Assembly (NCBI RefSeq): GCF_026544205.1
Contig: NZ_JALNUI010000003.1
Coordinates: forward strand, 62,001 to 126,000
Source of the DNA: Curtobacterium sp. GC_Cur_3
GTDB lineage: Bacteria; Actinomycetota; Actinomycetes; Actinomycetales; Microbacteriaceae
Length of the DNA stretch: 64,000 nucleotides
Direction: 5' to 3'
Part shown: positions 16,401 through 23,758 of the stretch, piece after piece
How positions within the stretch are numbered: position 1 is the stretch's first letter
How the letters are laid out: every line of letters begins with the position of its first letter
Program-made: the position numbers and the translations under genes
The notes under the pieces: generated by a model
What the model saw: only the letters and a program-made list of their open reading frames with translations
Told to the model about the DNA's origin: nothing
The model's database searches: none

Positions 16401-19090
16401 TAGCCGGGCGTGATGCGGAAGGCGTCGATCTCGGCCGTGCTGAGCCGGTCGTAGCCGGTGTTGCGGTACGCGGCGTCGGTGATGCCGAAGGCGTCGTCGA
16501 GCTGGCCGAGCGTCAGCAGGCGGAGTGCCTCGGAGTCGCCGGCACGCTCGAAGGACGGGCGCTCCTCCGTCATGCCGCCGAAGCCGCGGACGGACGCCAC
16601 GCCGAACGAGTGCCCGGCACCGTCCGAGCGCTCCTTGAAGAGGCCGAGCAGCGGCACCTGGGCGTCGCCCTGCACGGCGACGGCGCGCTCGTGCCAGTCC
16701 GTGGCCGCCTGGGCGATGCGGGTGAAGCCGACGCCGCCGACCGGGGCCTGCATGTGCGGGAAGACCCGGGCGAACAGGTCGTCACGGGTGTCGAGGTAGT
16801 TCGGCTCGAAGAACTCGCCGCCGATGTAGCTCTCGGCGGTGCACAGGCCGACGCGGCCCATCGTCTTCGCGAGCGCCTTCTCCGCGGCCTTCCGGAACTG
16901 CTTCAGCGCGAGGTCCGTCGCGGTCAGCTCCCCGGCCGGCGCGGGCGCTGCCGGGTACTTCTCCTCGGCGCGCAGGCGTGCGCTGAGGCTGTAGACCGCC
17001 GCGGCACCGAAGCCGAGGGCCGTCGCGACGTGGTGCGACGACGGCAGCTGGCCGGACTCGGCGACCACGGAGACCCGCAGCCGCAGCCCGGTCTCGATGA
17101 GCCGCTGGTTCACGGCCGCGACCGCCAGGATCACGGGGAGGGGTGCGCGGGTGGAGGACACCTCGCGGTCCGTGACGACCGCGATGCCGCCGGTGCGCTC
17201 GGCGAACCGGGCGACGTCCTCGGCGAGCTGCAGCACGGCGGCGCGCATCGCGTCGGCGTTGGCCTGCTCGTCGTCGCGGACGGGCGTGTACAGCATGTCG
17301 AAGCGCTCGAGCGGCACGACGTCCTGGTCGCGCAGGCGGACCATGTCGAGGTGGCCGAGGATCGGGGACTGCACCACGAGCTGGCGGGTCGTCGTGCCGG
17401 TGGCGGTGCCGCTCCCGGTGGCGGTGCCGCTCCCGGTGGCGCTGCCGGTCCCGTCGGGCTTGCTGCCGAGGGTCACGCGCATGCTCATGCCGTCGGCCTC
17501 GCGGATGGAGTCCAGCGGCGGGTTCGTGACCTGGGCGAAGCGCTGCGAGAAGTACTTCGCCATGCCGCCCTCGGTGTCGCTGAGCGCGTTGATGGCGTTG
17601 CCGTAGCCCATCGCCGAGATCCGCTCCGAGCCGTTCTGCAGCATCGGGTCGAGCATGAACCGGAAGCTCTCCTGGTTCAGCGAGTACGCCACGTAGCGGC
17701 CCTGCAGCGACAGGTCGCCGTCGTAGCCGAGGGTGTTGGTGGTGCGGTCGTAGTCCGGGGCGGGCAGGTCGTCGAGGTTCACCCGGGCCGCGTCGAGGAG
17801 GGTCTCGTAGTCACGGCGGGCAGCGAGCATCGCCAGCACCTCACCCGTGCGCATCAGGCTGCCGGTGCGGTGGTCGACGACGAGCATGCCGCCGGCCTCG
17901 ATCCGGCCGCGGTGCACGACCTCGTCGTCGGGGAACGTCACCTGGCCGGACTCCGACGAGACCATGAGGTACTCGGACGTCTGGACCGTCCGCAGGGGCC
18001 GGAGCCCGAGGCGGTCGAGCCGGGCGCCCACGACGTCGCCGTCGCTGAAGATCACCGCGGCGGGGCCGTCGTTCTTCTCCTCGTACAGCGAGAAGTACTC
18101 CAGCATCGCGCGGACGTCGGGCGTCAGGGTGCGGTCGTTCTCCCACGCCGGCGGCATGAGCGTCACGACGGCCTCGACGATCTCGAGCCCGTCGTCGAAC
18201 ACGCGGCTCTGCAGCGTCTGGTCGAGGCGGCTCGAGTCGGACTGGCCGGGCGGGCGCACGATGCTGCGGGTGCGGGCACGCGCCAGCGCCTCGTCGGAGA
18301 GCCGGTTCTTCCGGTCCGTGTTGAGCTCGCCGTTGTGCGCCATCAGGCGGAACGGCTGCGCCATCGTCGGGTGCGGCTCGGTGTTCGTCGAGAAGCGGGT
18401 GTGGAAGTACAGCGTGCGGACCGAGTGCCGGGGGTCGCGGAGGTCGGTGAAGTACCCGATCACCTCGCCGGAGTTCAGCCGGCCCTTGAGGACCTGCGTG
18501 CGGGCGCTCAGCGACAGCGGCGAGAGGGCGGCGTGCTCGAGGTGCTGCTCGGCGGCCTGACCGTAGGAGACGGCCTCGATCGCGAGCAGCGCGCGGTTCG
18601 CGGCGGCGTCGACGTCGGCGCGGGACCAGGCCTCGGGGGCGCGGAACACCCACTGCACGATCGGGAGCTGGTACTGCTCGGCCTCGGGGCGCGCGACCGT
18701 GTGGTCGACGGGGACGTCGCGGACCAGCAGGAGCTCGAAGCCCTCGGTGGTGACGGCGTCCGCGACGGTGCGCTCCGCTGCGGCACGGTCGGTCGGGTCC
18801 GTCGGGACGAAGCAGTTCGCGACGCCGAAGTGGCCGGCGCGGAGCGGCTCGCCGGTGAGCGCGCTGAAGAACTCCACGGACAGGTCGATGCTCACGCCCG
18901 CGCCGTCGCCGACGCCCTCGGAGGACTTGCCACCGCGGTGCGGGATCGCACAGAGCGCCTCGTCGCCCTTGCGGATGACGTCCTGGCTCGGGGTCCCGTC
19001 GAGACGGGTGATGAAGCCGACGCCACAGGCGGAGGATTCGCGGGCAGGGTCGTACAGACCGAAGGGAGAGGGGTTCACGAGCGTGTCCAT
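13475..19090 (-). CDS. GltB-type glutamate synthase large subunit, oversized, without GltD
   Basis: A 1871-aa protein; typical GltB is about 1500 aa. Domains in order: class II glutamine amidotransferase from C22 (ACGVGFITR, probable 21-residue propeptide); central domain; an Ala/Gly/Thr linker at about 545-565; FMN domain with KIGQGAKPGEGGQLP and SPPPHHDTYSIEDLAQL; iron-sulfur cysteines C1293, C1299 and C1303 (C-x5-C-x3-C, whereas canonical GltB has C-x5-C-x4-C); and a GXGXG beta-helix with GKGLGNGMSGGFLYQYD. The canonical C-terminus (LADWETTRTHVFVGMPR) falls near residue 1660 and about 190 further residues follow. GltD is absent; a diflavin reductase overlaps the stop. It should form two glutamates from glutamine and 2-oxoglutarate, though this deviant form needs proof. 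Confidence 0.85.
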   Translation of the reverse strand: MDTLVNPSPFGLYDPARESSACGVGFITRLDGTPSQDVIRKGDEALCAIPHRGGKSSEGVGDGAGVSIDLSVEFFSALTGEPLRAGHFGVANCFVPTDPTDRAAAERTVADAVTTEGFELLLVRDVPVDHTVARPEAEQYQLPIVQWVFRAPEAWSRADVDAAANRALLAIEAVSYGQAAEQHLEHAALSPLSLSARTQVLKGRLNSGEVIGYFTDLRDPRHSVRTLYFHTRFSTNTEPHPTMAQPFRLMAHNGELNTDRKNRLSDEALARARTRSIVRPPGQSDSSRLDQTLQSRVFDDGLEIVEAVVTLMPPAWENDRTLTPDVRAMLEYFSLYEEKNDGPAAVIFSDGDVVGARLDRLGLRPLRTVQTSEYLMVSSESGQVTFPDDEVVHRGRIEAGGMLVVDHRTGSLMRTGEVLAMLAARRDYETLLDAARVNLDDLPAPDYDRTTNTLGYDGDLSLQGRYVAYSLNQESFRFMLDPMLQNGSERISAMGYGNAINALSDTEGGMAKYFSQRFAQVTNPPLDSIREADGMSMRVTLGSKPDGTGSATGSGTATGSGTATGTTTRQLVVQSPILGHLDMVRLRDQDVVPLERFDMLYTPVRDDEQANADAMRAAVLQLAEDVARFAERTGGIAVVTDREVSSTRAPLPVILAVAAVNQRLIETGLRLRVSVVAESGQLPSSHHVATALGFGAAAVYSLSARLRAEEKYPAAPAPAGELTATDLALKQFRKAAEKALAKTMGRVGLCTAESYIGGEFFEPNYLDTRDDLFARVFPHMQAPVGGVGFTRIAQAATDWHERAVAVQGDAQVPLLGLFKERSDGAGHSFGVASVRGFGGMTEERPSFERAGDSEALRLLTLGQLDDAFGITDAAYRNTGYDRLSTAEIDAFRITPGYRTFLQTTHEERSRRPSALRDVLALPADVTGIDTAEDFARELGRFSLTGNSSVTVRGLLGSRPSADDSRSGGPARFRLELTSTASLGALRHQALADGLGLLFPGQVDVDSVDADQVTLRAAGSAVDLLGLLESAPGSVELDEVQPAHEITRTLASGAMSHGALVATAHEAVAHGTNMVGGMSNSGEGGEHHTRYGTIRGSRIKQFASGRFGIWAGYLADPMLEELEIKIGQGAKPGEGGQLPAAKVTVDIAAARGGTPGVELISPPPHHDTYSIEDLAQLIHDCKAARVRVIVKLVSSEGIGTIAVGVAKAGADVINVAGNTGGTGAAAVTSLKYAGRSAEIGVAEVHQALVANGLRQKVVLRCSGAHQTGSDVVTSALLGGDSFEFGTTALMMLGCVMAKNCNVKCPAGLTTNAEAFEGDPRALAQYLLNIAHDVRQILARLGLRSLREARGRTDLLQLLDHPASVGRLDVRALLTQVPEKVVTDPEYLEKDYATDDALIERVREALLVRHEHSVTIDGVLLGNADKSVGGQLGIDLERVLNHELGADALQGAPAVSTDDRGRRRLVDGAVTIRTSGSAGQSYGVFNNDGVTLDHTGTANDGVGKSQSGGRIVVRAPGGGSTERGGNVLVGNFALFGATGGRTFVQGEAGDRFAVRNSGATAVVEGVGDFGCEYMTGGAVFNLGGFGKGLGNGMSGGFLYQYDPSGRVVERASTDSLLVFPVLDTTRGTFHEDAARLLLEWHLEATGSELAARLLADWETTRTHVFVGMPRALLLTQDADAILAGSTRNELLDELAVSTATDKLRTFKLDYRDRRTVLGGRAPALGDQGGDMFSLLSSYTVLGVAQDLALERVPGAAGPADPRVLEAVRNLVLTEDFFVKQRVVKYLRGTLERFADDQLATLIAVKRLDDHKRALTQRNNRSMDAPGTTGWIMHQNAKNDGRLHEARFNELLATAALEDIARRAPQAPAEAVTA

Positions 19091-19198
19091 GTGGAGCGGG
19101 TGCCAGCAGCGGACGACGGAGGCTGCAACGGTGGAGCGCTCGCCGCGGGCAGACCGGTGGGTGGCAGTCGGGCCCTGTGGGGGTGGTGCGGTGAGGCG

Positions 19199-19228
19199 AT
19201 GCTACGGGCTGGTATACCGCGGGCGCAA
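19199..19228 (-). promoter_or_regulatory. Candidate promoter of the glutamate synthase operon
   Basis: On the minus strand TTGCGC (19223-19228) and TAGCAT (19199-19204) are 18 nt apart, which would give a leader of about 100 nt before the ATG at 19090. The exact palindrome GGTATACC (19211-19218) lies in the spacer and could be an operator. Confidence 0.35.
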
Positions 19229-19349
19229 CACCGTCGGGTGGGCGGTGGCGCGTCGTGGCTGGTGCCGTTCGGCGTGGGACAGCAGGAACCGGTCCGAGCC
19301 GCGGATCTGCGCGGTTGGGACCGGTTCCGGTGGTGCGGAGTCGCCAGGG

Positions 19350-19547
19350 CTACTCGGCGCCCTCGTCCTCTTCCTGGTTGAAGTGCGAGCCGTCCTCGGT
19401 GAAGCCAGCTGCGACGCCCTCGGGGTGGTCGGGGATGGTGCCGTCCCCGCCGAGACCGCCGGGCTTCTCGGTGCCCTCGGGGTCCGGCGTGCTGTCGTGC
19501 GCGTGGGTGTCGGGTGCGGTGCTGTCGGATGCGTTGGTGTCGGTCAT
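19350..19547 (-). CDS. Small acidic hypothetical protein, 65 aa
   Basis: A short Asp/Glu/Thr-rich, probably disordered protein ending in HFNQEEDEGAE. I do not recognise a family. The frame remains open upstream, but the ATG at 19547 has a clean AAGGAG Shine-Dalgarno sequence 5-10 nt before it. No membrane segment or cysteine. It is transcribed in the same direction as gltB, 259 nt away, with the gltB promoter region in between. Confidence 0.6.
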   Translation of the reverse strand: MTDTNASDSTAPDTHAHDSTPDPEGTEKPGGLGGDGTIPDHPEGVAAGFTEDGSHFNQEEDEGAE

Positions 19548-19650
19548 GCGCTGCTCCTTCGCAGATGGTGAGCGGCGGACGTACGGTCCGTGTCTCGGGA
19601 ACGCCACGGTACTCACGCTCCTGGAGCGCTTGGTGCGAGCTTGCGCACCC

Positions 19651-19719
19651 GGTGCGGGGTTGCACGGCCGCACGGGGTGCGCAACCTCGCACGGTGTGGA
19701 GCAGCGCGCACGGTGCGAG
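19651..19719 (+). repeat. Intergenic repeat family A, copy 1 (69 bp)
   Basis: Starts with a GGTGCGGGGTTG variant and ends with GCGCACGGTGCGAG. It aligns without gaps over 69 bp to copy 2 at 20142. The two ends of the first part (GGGGTTG and GCAACCTCGCAC) can pair as a hairpin. It lies just downstream of the stop at 19777 (minus strand). Confidence 0.65.
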
Positions 19720-19776
19720 TGCGACGCTCGGTCGGAGCCGAGGCGCTGTGGCGTCGTGAGCGGACGCCGCGGCCCG

Positions 19777-20043
19777 TCAGCCGGCGAACAGCACCTGCAC
19801 GACCGCGATCACGACGAGCGCAGCGATCGGGACGCCCGCGATCCAGACTCCTGCGCGCATCTGCGTGCTCCGGATCGTGGGCGGCGCGTGGGACGCACGG
19901 GCGAACTCGGTGGCCGCGACGAGCTCCGGCGCAGCGGCCGGTGGTGCGGGCTCCGGCTGCGGGCGGTCGTCCTCGAACGCCGGGACCTCGACCACGAGGT
20001 CATCCGGGCTGGGGCGGTCCGGGAGTTGACCGAAGCGGTTCAT
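19777..20043 (-). CDS. Small single-pass membrane protein, 88 aa
   Basis: The N-terminal 55 residues are Pro/Glu/Ala-rich and soluble. A single hydrophobic segment at about residues 67-87 (GVWIAGVPIAALVVIAVVQV) ends the protein, as in a tail-anchored protein. GAGGAGG precedes the ATG at 20043 as a strong Shine-Dalgarno sequence, so the long open frame upstream is not the real start. No family recognised. Repeat copies flank it on both sides (19651 and 20142). Confidence 0.65.
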   Translation of the reverse strand: MNRFGQLPDRPSPDDLVVEVPAFEDDRPQPEPAPPAAAPELVAATEFARASHAPPTIRSTQMRAGVWIAGVPIAALVVIAVVQVLFAG

Positions 20044-20141
20044 CGCCTGCCTCCTCGTCAGCGGGGTGAGGTCATCATCGCGCGGGACGGTCGTCTGACG
20101 GAAGCGGAAGCGGATCGGGCTCCGTGCGCGCTTGTGCTCCC

Positions 20142-20210
20142 GGTGCGAGGTTGCAGGGCCGCACGGGGTGCACGACCTCGCACGGCGCGGGAGAACCCGC
20201 ACGGTGCGAG
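20142..20210 (+). repeat. Intergenic repeat family A, copy 2 (69 bp)
   Basis: GGTGCGAGGTTG at the left end, ACCTCGCAC in the middle and CGCACGGTGCGAG at the right end. It is the same length and phase as copy 1 and ends 11 nt from the stop codon of the kinase-like gene at 20222. Confidence 0.65.
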
Positions 20211-20221
20211 GCACGAGCGCG

Positions 20222-21034
20222 TCAGGCGTAGCGCCGCGCTGCCCGGAGCGCAGCGTCGGTGTACGAGCCGCCGAACAGCACCACGTGCAACAGCAGCGGC
20301 GCGAGCTGGTGCAGCTCGACGCGCTCCTGCCACCCGGGCGCGAGCCGGGACTCGGCATCGTAGGCAGCGACGACCGTCTCGAGTCGGGGCAGCCCGAACA
20401 GCGCCAGCAGTGCCAGGTCGGTCTCCGCGTGGCCGCCGTGCGGGTTCGCGTCGATGAGCACGGCGCCCGTCGGCTCGGAGCTGTCCCGCGGCCACAGCAC
20501 GTTCCCCGCCCAGAGGTCGCCGTGCAGCCGCGCGGGACCGTCCCCGACGAGTGCCGGCTGGGGGGAGCCGAGCGAACCGTCCTCGAGTCGGGCGCAGACG
20601 CGTTCGAACACGGCGGCCTCGGACCCGTCGTACCCGCCGGCGTCGACGATGCGTGACACGTAGTCGCGGATCCGGTACTCCGCGAAGAACTCGCCCCAGG
20701 TCGCCGGCGCATCGGACGCGGGGACGAACGGCGTGCGGGAGCGGCCCATCCGCATCGGGCCGTTCGCCGGGAACCCGGGTGACGGCGCTCCCCAGTGCGC
20801 GGCCCCGGCGGCGTGGGTGTGTGCCAGCGACCGGCCGAAGCGTTCCGCCTGGGCCGCCGTCGGTGCGGCGTCGGAGACGAACTCGAGCTCGAGGACCGTC
20901 GGCCGCGGACGACCGAGCACCCGGGCGATGCGGGTGCCGCCGGCGTCCTCGGCCTCGGCGAGCCACTCCAGCCCCGCGGCCTCGGCGGCGGCCTCGTTCG
21001 GGTGGGTGAAGGTCTTGACGTAGGTCTCGGGCAT
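20222..21034 (-). CDS. Fructosamine kinase / aminoglycoside phosphotransferase-like protein
   Basis: A 270-aa protein-kinase-like fold. The catalytic loop is ARLHGDLWAGNVLW and the metal-binding aspartate is in VLIDANPHGGHAETDLA, a pattern specific to the fructosamine/ketosamine kinase family; such enzymes phosphorylate glycated amines for repair or catabolism. The N-terminal lobe has a weak lysine region (RPTVLELEFV). The start is set at the ATG 21034 (MPETYV) because TTGGAT lies 6 nt upstream; a TTG at 21046 is the alternative. Its 3' end touches repeat copy A2. Confidence 0.8.
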   Translation of the reverse strand: MPETYVKTFTHPNEAAAEAAGLEWLAEAEDAGGTRIARVLGRPRPTVLELEFVSDAAPTAAQAERFGRSLAHTHAAGAAHWGAPSPGFPANGPMRMGRSRTPFVPASDAPATWGEFFAEYRIRDYVSRIVDAGGYDGSEAAVFERVCARLEDGSLGSPQPALVGDGPARLHGDLWAGNVLWPRDSSEPTGAVLIDANPHGGHAETDLALLALFGLPRLETVVAAYDAESRLAPGWQERVELHQLAPLLLHVVLFGGSYTDAALRAARRYA

Positions 21035-21109
21035 CACCCCATCCAACCCGTCGAGGCCCGCACGCCGCCCGGACGTGACCCGGCGACGACCGGCCCCACC
21101 GACCGCCCG

Positions 21110-21958
21110 TCAGACCGCGTCGACCAACGCCCGCGCCAACGGGTGCCACGCCCGCGAGGACGGCCCGCTCAACACCAGCGTCCGCTCCAGCCGGGGGAGC
21201 GTCGGCACCATGACGAGGTCCGCCGGCAGCATCACGCGGCCGAGCGTCGGCACGATCGAGACGCCCTCGCCCCGCTGGATCATCCCGAACATCGTGCTCA
21301 TCTCCCGCACCCGGTGGGCGTAGCGGAAGGGCTGCCCGGCGATCTCGTGCATCCGCTGGATCTGGTACTCGCAGCCGCCGCCGCCCGCCACGAGTCCGTC
21401 CTCGTGCAGGTCGTCGAGCGTCAGCGCGGTCGCGTCGGCGAGGGGATGGTCCCGGCGCACCACGGCGGCCATCTCGTCCGTCGCCACGACGACCCCGCCG
21501 TCCGGCACCACGGCCGGGTCGACGAGCACGGCGGCGTCGACGGTGCCGGCCTCGAGCCACTCGGGCATCTCGTCGTCGTCCCCCTCGTAGACCTGCACGT
21601 CGACGTCCGGCAGGGTCACCGCCCACAGCTCGCGGAGCCGCGGCAGCAGGCCCTGGCAGACGGTGGGGACGGCGGCGAGGCGCACGGTGCCGCGCGCTGT
21701 GCCGGGCCGGACCACGGCCTCCAGGGCGTCGACGGAGGCGAGCACGCTGCGAGCGTGACCGAGCAGGCGCTCACCCAGCGGGGTGGGTGCGGCGGGGCCG
21801 CCGCGGCGGAGGACGGCCCCGCCCACCTCGCGCTCCAGGCCGGCGACGGCGTGTGAGACGGCCGACTGGCCGACGCCGAGGGTGACGGCGGCCGCCGTGA
21901 ACGAGCCGGAGTCGACGGTCCCGACGAGGGCACGGAGCTGGGCGATGGTGATGTTCAT
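21110..21958 (-). CDS. LysR-family transcriptional regulator
   Basis: A 282-aa LysR regulator with an N-terminal winged helix (residues 4-62; recognition helix GVGQSAVSHAVAGLE) and a periplasmic-binding-like effector domain. It diverges from an EamA-type exporter gene with about 70 nt between start codons, and an inverted repeat TCATG-N4-CATGA lies 9 nt upstream of its ATG. The family and layout suggest that it controls the exporter and itself. The effector is unknown. A GAGGGAG Shine-Dalgarno sequence precedes the start. Confidence 0.85.
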   Translation of the reverse strand: MNITIAQLRALVGTVDSGSFTAAAVTLGVGQSAVSHAVAGLEREVGGAVLRRGGPAAPTPLGERLLGHARSVLASVDALEAVVRPGTARGTVRLAAVPTVCQGLLPRLRELWAVTLPDVDVQVYEGDDDEMPEWLEAGTVDAAVLVDPAVVPDGGVVVATDEMAAVVRRDHPLADATALTLDDLHEDGLVAGGGGCEYQIQRMHEIAGQPFRYAHRVREMSTMFGMIQRGEGVSIVPTLGRVMLPADLVMVPTLPRLERTLVLSGPSSRAWHPLARALVDAV

Positions 21959-21967
21959 GCGTCTCCC

Positions 21968-21981
21968 TCATGGGAGCATGA
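21968..21981. promoter_or_regulatory. Inverted repeat in the LysR/EamA divergent promoter
   Basis: TCATG (21968-21972) and CATGA (21977-21981) are exact inverted repeats 4 nt apart. A third CTCATG half-site occurs near 21997. This is a plausible LysR binding region; the GACACT at 22016-22021 is the likely -10 of the exporter gene. Confidence 0.45.
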
Positions 21982-22027
21982 AGCGGATGCGTTGCCTCAT
22001 GCCGAGCGATGGCTCGACACTAGCGGC

Positions 22028-23050
22028 ATGAACGCCTTCCTGTTCGTCCTGGTCGCCCTCACCTGGGGCTCGAGCTTCCTCTTCATGAAGATCGGGCTCG
22101 AGGGCCTCTCGCCGCAGCAGGTCGCGCTCGGACGCGTGCTGCTCGGCGCACTGACGCTCATCGTGATCATGGTCACGACCCGGCGGAGGTGGCCGCGGTC
22201 GCTGGCGCTCTGGGGGCACCTGCTCGTGCTCGCGGTGTTCCTCAACGCGGTGCCGTCGAGCCTGGTGGCGTGGGCGGAGCAGAGCGTGCCGAGCGGCCTG
22301 GCGAGCATCTACAACGCCACGACCCCGATCATGGTGCTGCTCGCGCTGCCCCTGCTGCTGCCGGCCGAACGCCTGCGCGGTCGGCAGCTCGTGGGGGTGT
22401 TGGTGGGGATCCTCGGGGTGCTGGTCCTCGTCGGGCCGTGGGGCCTCATCGGTGACCCGGCCGTGCTCGCCACGGTGCCCGGCCAGCTCGCGCTGCTCGG
22501 CATGACCGCCTGCTACGGATTCGGCCTGGCCTACATGCGCCGGTTCGTCGCGGGCAGCGGCCACGACGCGGTCACCCTGACGGCAGTCCAGCTGACGCTG
22601 GGCGCGGCGCTGCTGCTCGTGGTCGCGCCGTTCACGGCGACGGGCGCGGTGCACCTGGACTGGAGGATCGTGGCTGCGATGGTCGCGCTCGGCTGCCTCG
22701 GCACGGGGCTGGCCTACATGTGGAACACGGGGCTCGTGCAGGCTTGGGGTGCGGCGCGGGCGTCGACCGTGACGTACCTGACGCCGGTGGTCGGGGTGGT
22801 GCTCGGCGTGCTCGTGCTGGGGGAGCGGGTGCGGTGGAACGAGCCCGTCGGCGGCGTCGTGATCCTGGTGGGGATCGCGCTGGCGTCGGGGGTGCTCGGG
22901 CGGCGGCGCCGCGCGGCGGTCCCCGACGGGGAGGACGCGGTGCCCGAGGCGGGCGCGGCGGCGGAGCCTGAGGCGGGCGCGGCGGCGGTGCCCGAGGCGG
23001 GCGCGGCGGCGGTGCCCGAGGCGGGCGCGGCGGCGGTCCGCAGGCGCTGA
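22028..23050 (+). CDS. EamA/DMT-family transporter
   Basis: A 340-aa drug/metabolite exporter with ten hydrophobic segments in two EamA repeats; the N-terminal signature is LVALTWGSSFLFMKIGLEG. I place the start at the ATG 22028, immediately before the first helix, with GACACT 6 nt upstream; an earlier in-frame ATG at 21992 would add 12 polar residues inside the LysR operator region. The C-terminal 35 residues after the last helix are four near-identical 8-residue repeats (PEAGAAA). A 24-bp hairpin overlaps the stop codon. The substrate is unknown. Confidence 0.85.
   Translation: MNAFLFVLVALTWGSSFLFMKIGLEGLSPQQVALGRVLLGALTLIVIMVTTRRRWPRSLALWGHLLVLAVFLNAVPSSLVAWAEQSVPSGLASIYNATTPIMVLLALPLLLPAERLRGRQLVGVLVGILGVLVLVGPWGLIGDPAVLATVPGQLALLGMTACYGFGLAYMRRFVAGSGHDAVTLTAVQLTLGAALLLVVAPFTATGAVHLDWRIVAAMVALGCLGTGLAYMWNTGLVQAWGAARASTVTYLTPVVGVVLGVLVLGERVRWNEPVGGVVILVGIALASGVLGRRRRAAVPDGEDAVPEAGAAAEPEAGAAAVPEAGAAAVPEAGAAAVRRR
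22940..23035 (+). repeat. Coding minisatellite: four 24-nt units at the EamA C-terminus
   Basis: Four tandem 24-nt units (22940, 22964, 22988 and 23012) encode VPEAGAAA-type octapeptides; the second has a GAGCCT variant. The repeat is in frame and after the last membrane helix, so slippage would change only the tail length. Confidence 0.8.
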
Positions 23051-23107
23051 GATCGCACTTCGTGTCGCGACGTCACGCTGGGACGCGACACGAAGTGCGA
23101 TCTCAGC
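23046..23107. terminator. Perfect 24-bp stem-loop overlapping the EamA stop
   Basis: Positions 23046-23069 are the exact reverse complement of 23084-23107, around a 14-nt loop. The left arm begins inside the last codon of the exporter gene and includes its stop. The two genes converge here, so it can act as a terminator, but the stem is far longer than needed. Confidence 0.6.
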
Positions 23108-23143
23108 GGCAGTCGACGTGCGGACACTCGCGGCCGGGAACTC

Positions 23144-23177
23144 GGAAGGGCACGTCGACGGATCGACGTGCCCTTCC
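23144..23177 (-). terminator. 15-bp hairpin, terminator of the DUF4383 gene
   Basis: GGAAGGGCACGTCGA (23144-23158) pairs exactly with 23163-23177 around a 4-nt loop. It begins 16 nt after the stop of the minus-strand DUF4383 gene, the position of an intrinsic terminator. Confidence 0.65.
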
Positions 23178-23192
23178 GCGTGCGGCGCGGAC

Positions 23193-23654
23193 TCAGCGGG
23201 TGCGGCTGGTCCCGAGACGCGGCAGGACGATGCCGAGCACGATCATCGCGACGGCGAGGAACGCGTGCAGGACGTTGTCGGCGCTGTTCAGCGGCACGAA
23301 GTTCGCGCCGCTCGTCATGCCGGCGGTGAACAGGCCGAAGACGAACAGCACGGCGTAGATGATGCCGCCGACGAGCAGGTAGAGGCGCGAACCACTCGCC
23401 GTGCGCGATGCGACGAGCCCGACGATGCCGAAGAGCAGGTGCACGATGTTGTGCAGGATCGAGACCTGGAACAGGCCGAGCAGCAGGGCCATCGACCCGT
23501 GGCCGGCGAAGGACATCGTGCCCATGTCCATGGTCAGGCCCGGGATGAACCCGGCGATGCCGACGATGAGGAAGACGACACCGAAGAGCAGCGCGCCGCG
23601 CTGCGTCCAGGTCGAGCCGGCGGTGGTGCGGGGGGATGCTGCGTTGCTGGTCAC
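23193..23654 (-). CDS. DUF4383 family membrane protein
   Basis: A 153-aa protein with four hydrophobic segments: LLFGVVFLIVGIAGF (about 21-35), a segment around LLLGLFQVSILHNIVHLLFG (about 54-75), LLVGGIIYAVLFVFGLF (about 92-108) and HAFLAVAMIVLGIVLP (about 127-142). Spacing and the HNIVHLLFG motif match DUF4383, a stress- or envelope-associated actinobacterial family without assigned function. I use the GTG at 23654 (MTSNAAS), with GAGAGGG 7 nt upstream; the frame runs on further upstream without a plausible start. Confidence 0.8.
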   Translation of the reverse strand: MTSNAASPRTTAGSTWTQRGALLFGVVFLIVGIAGFIPGLTMDMGTMSFAGHGSMALLLGLFQVSILHNIVHLLFGIVGLVASRTASGSRLYLLVGGIIYAVLFVFGLFTAGMTSGANFVPLNSADNVLHAFLAVAMIVLGIVLPRLGTSRTR

Positions 23655-23758
23655 GATCGGACCCTCTCGTCGGGGCGCGGGTGATCGCGCGGAACTCACC
23701 GTAGGCGGGCCGACGGGGCCGGGTTCGCCCCAGTTCGGGGGTGCCACTGCCGCAGTGG

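Noticed and set aside
13568-19381. A 1937-aa open frame on the plus strand opposite glutamate synthase
   Set aside because: It is antisense to a gene with full catalytic motifs, has no motif of its own, and is the usual third-position GC shadow. The same holds for 25224-29363 (minus) opposite the glycosidase and 47288-51304 (plus) opposite hrpA.
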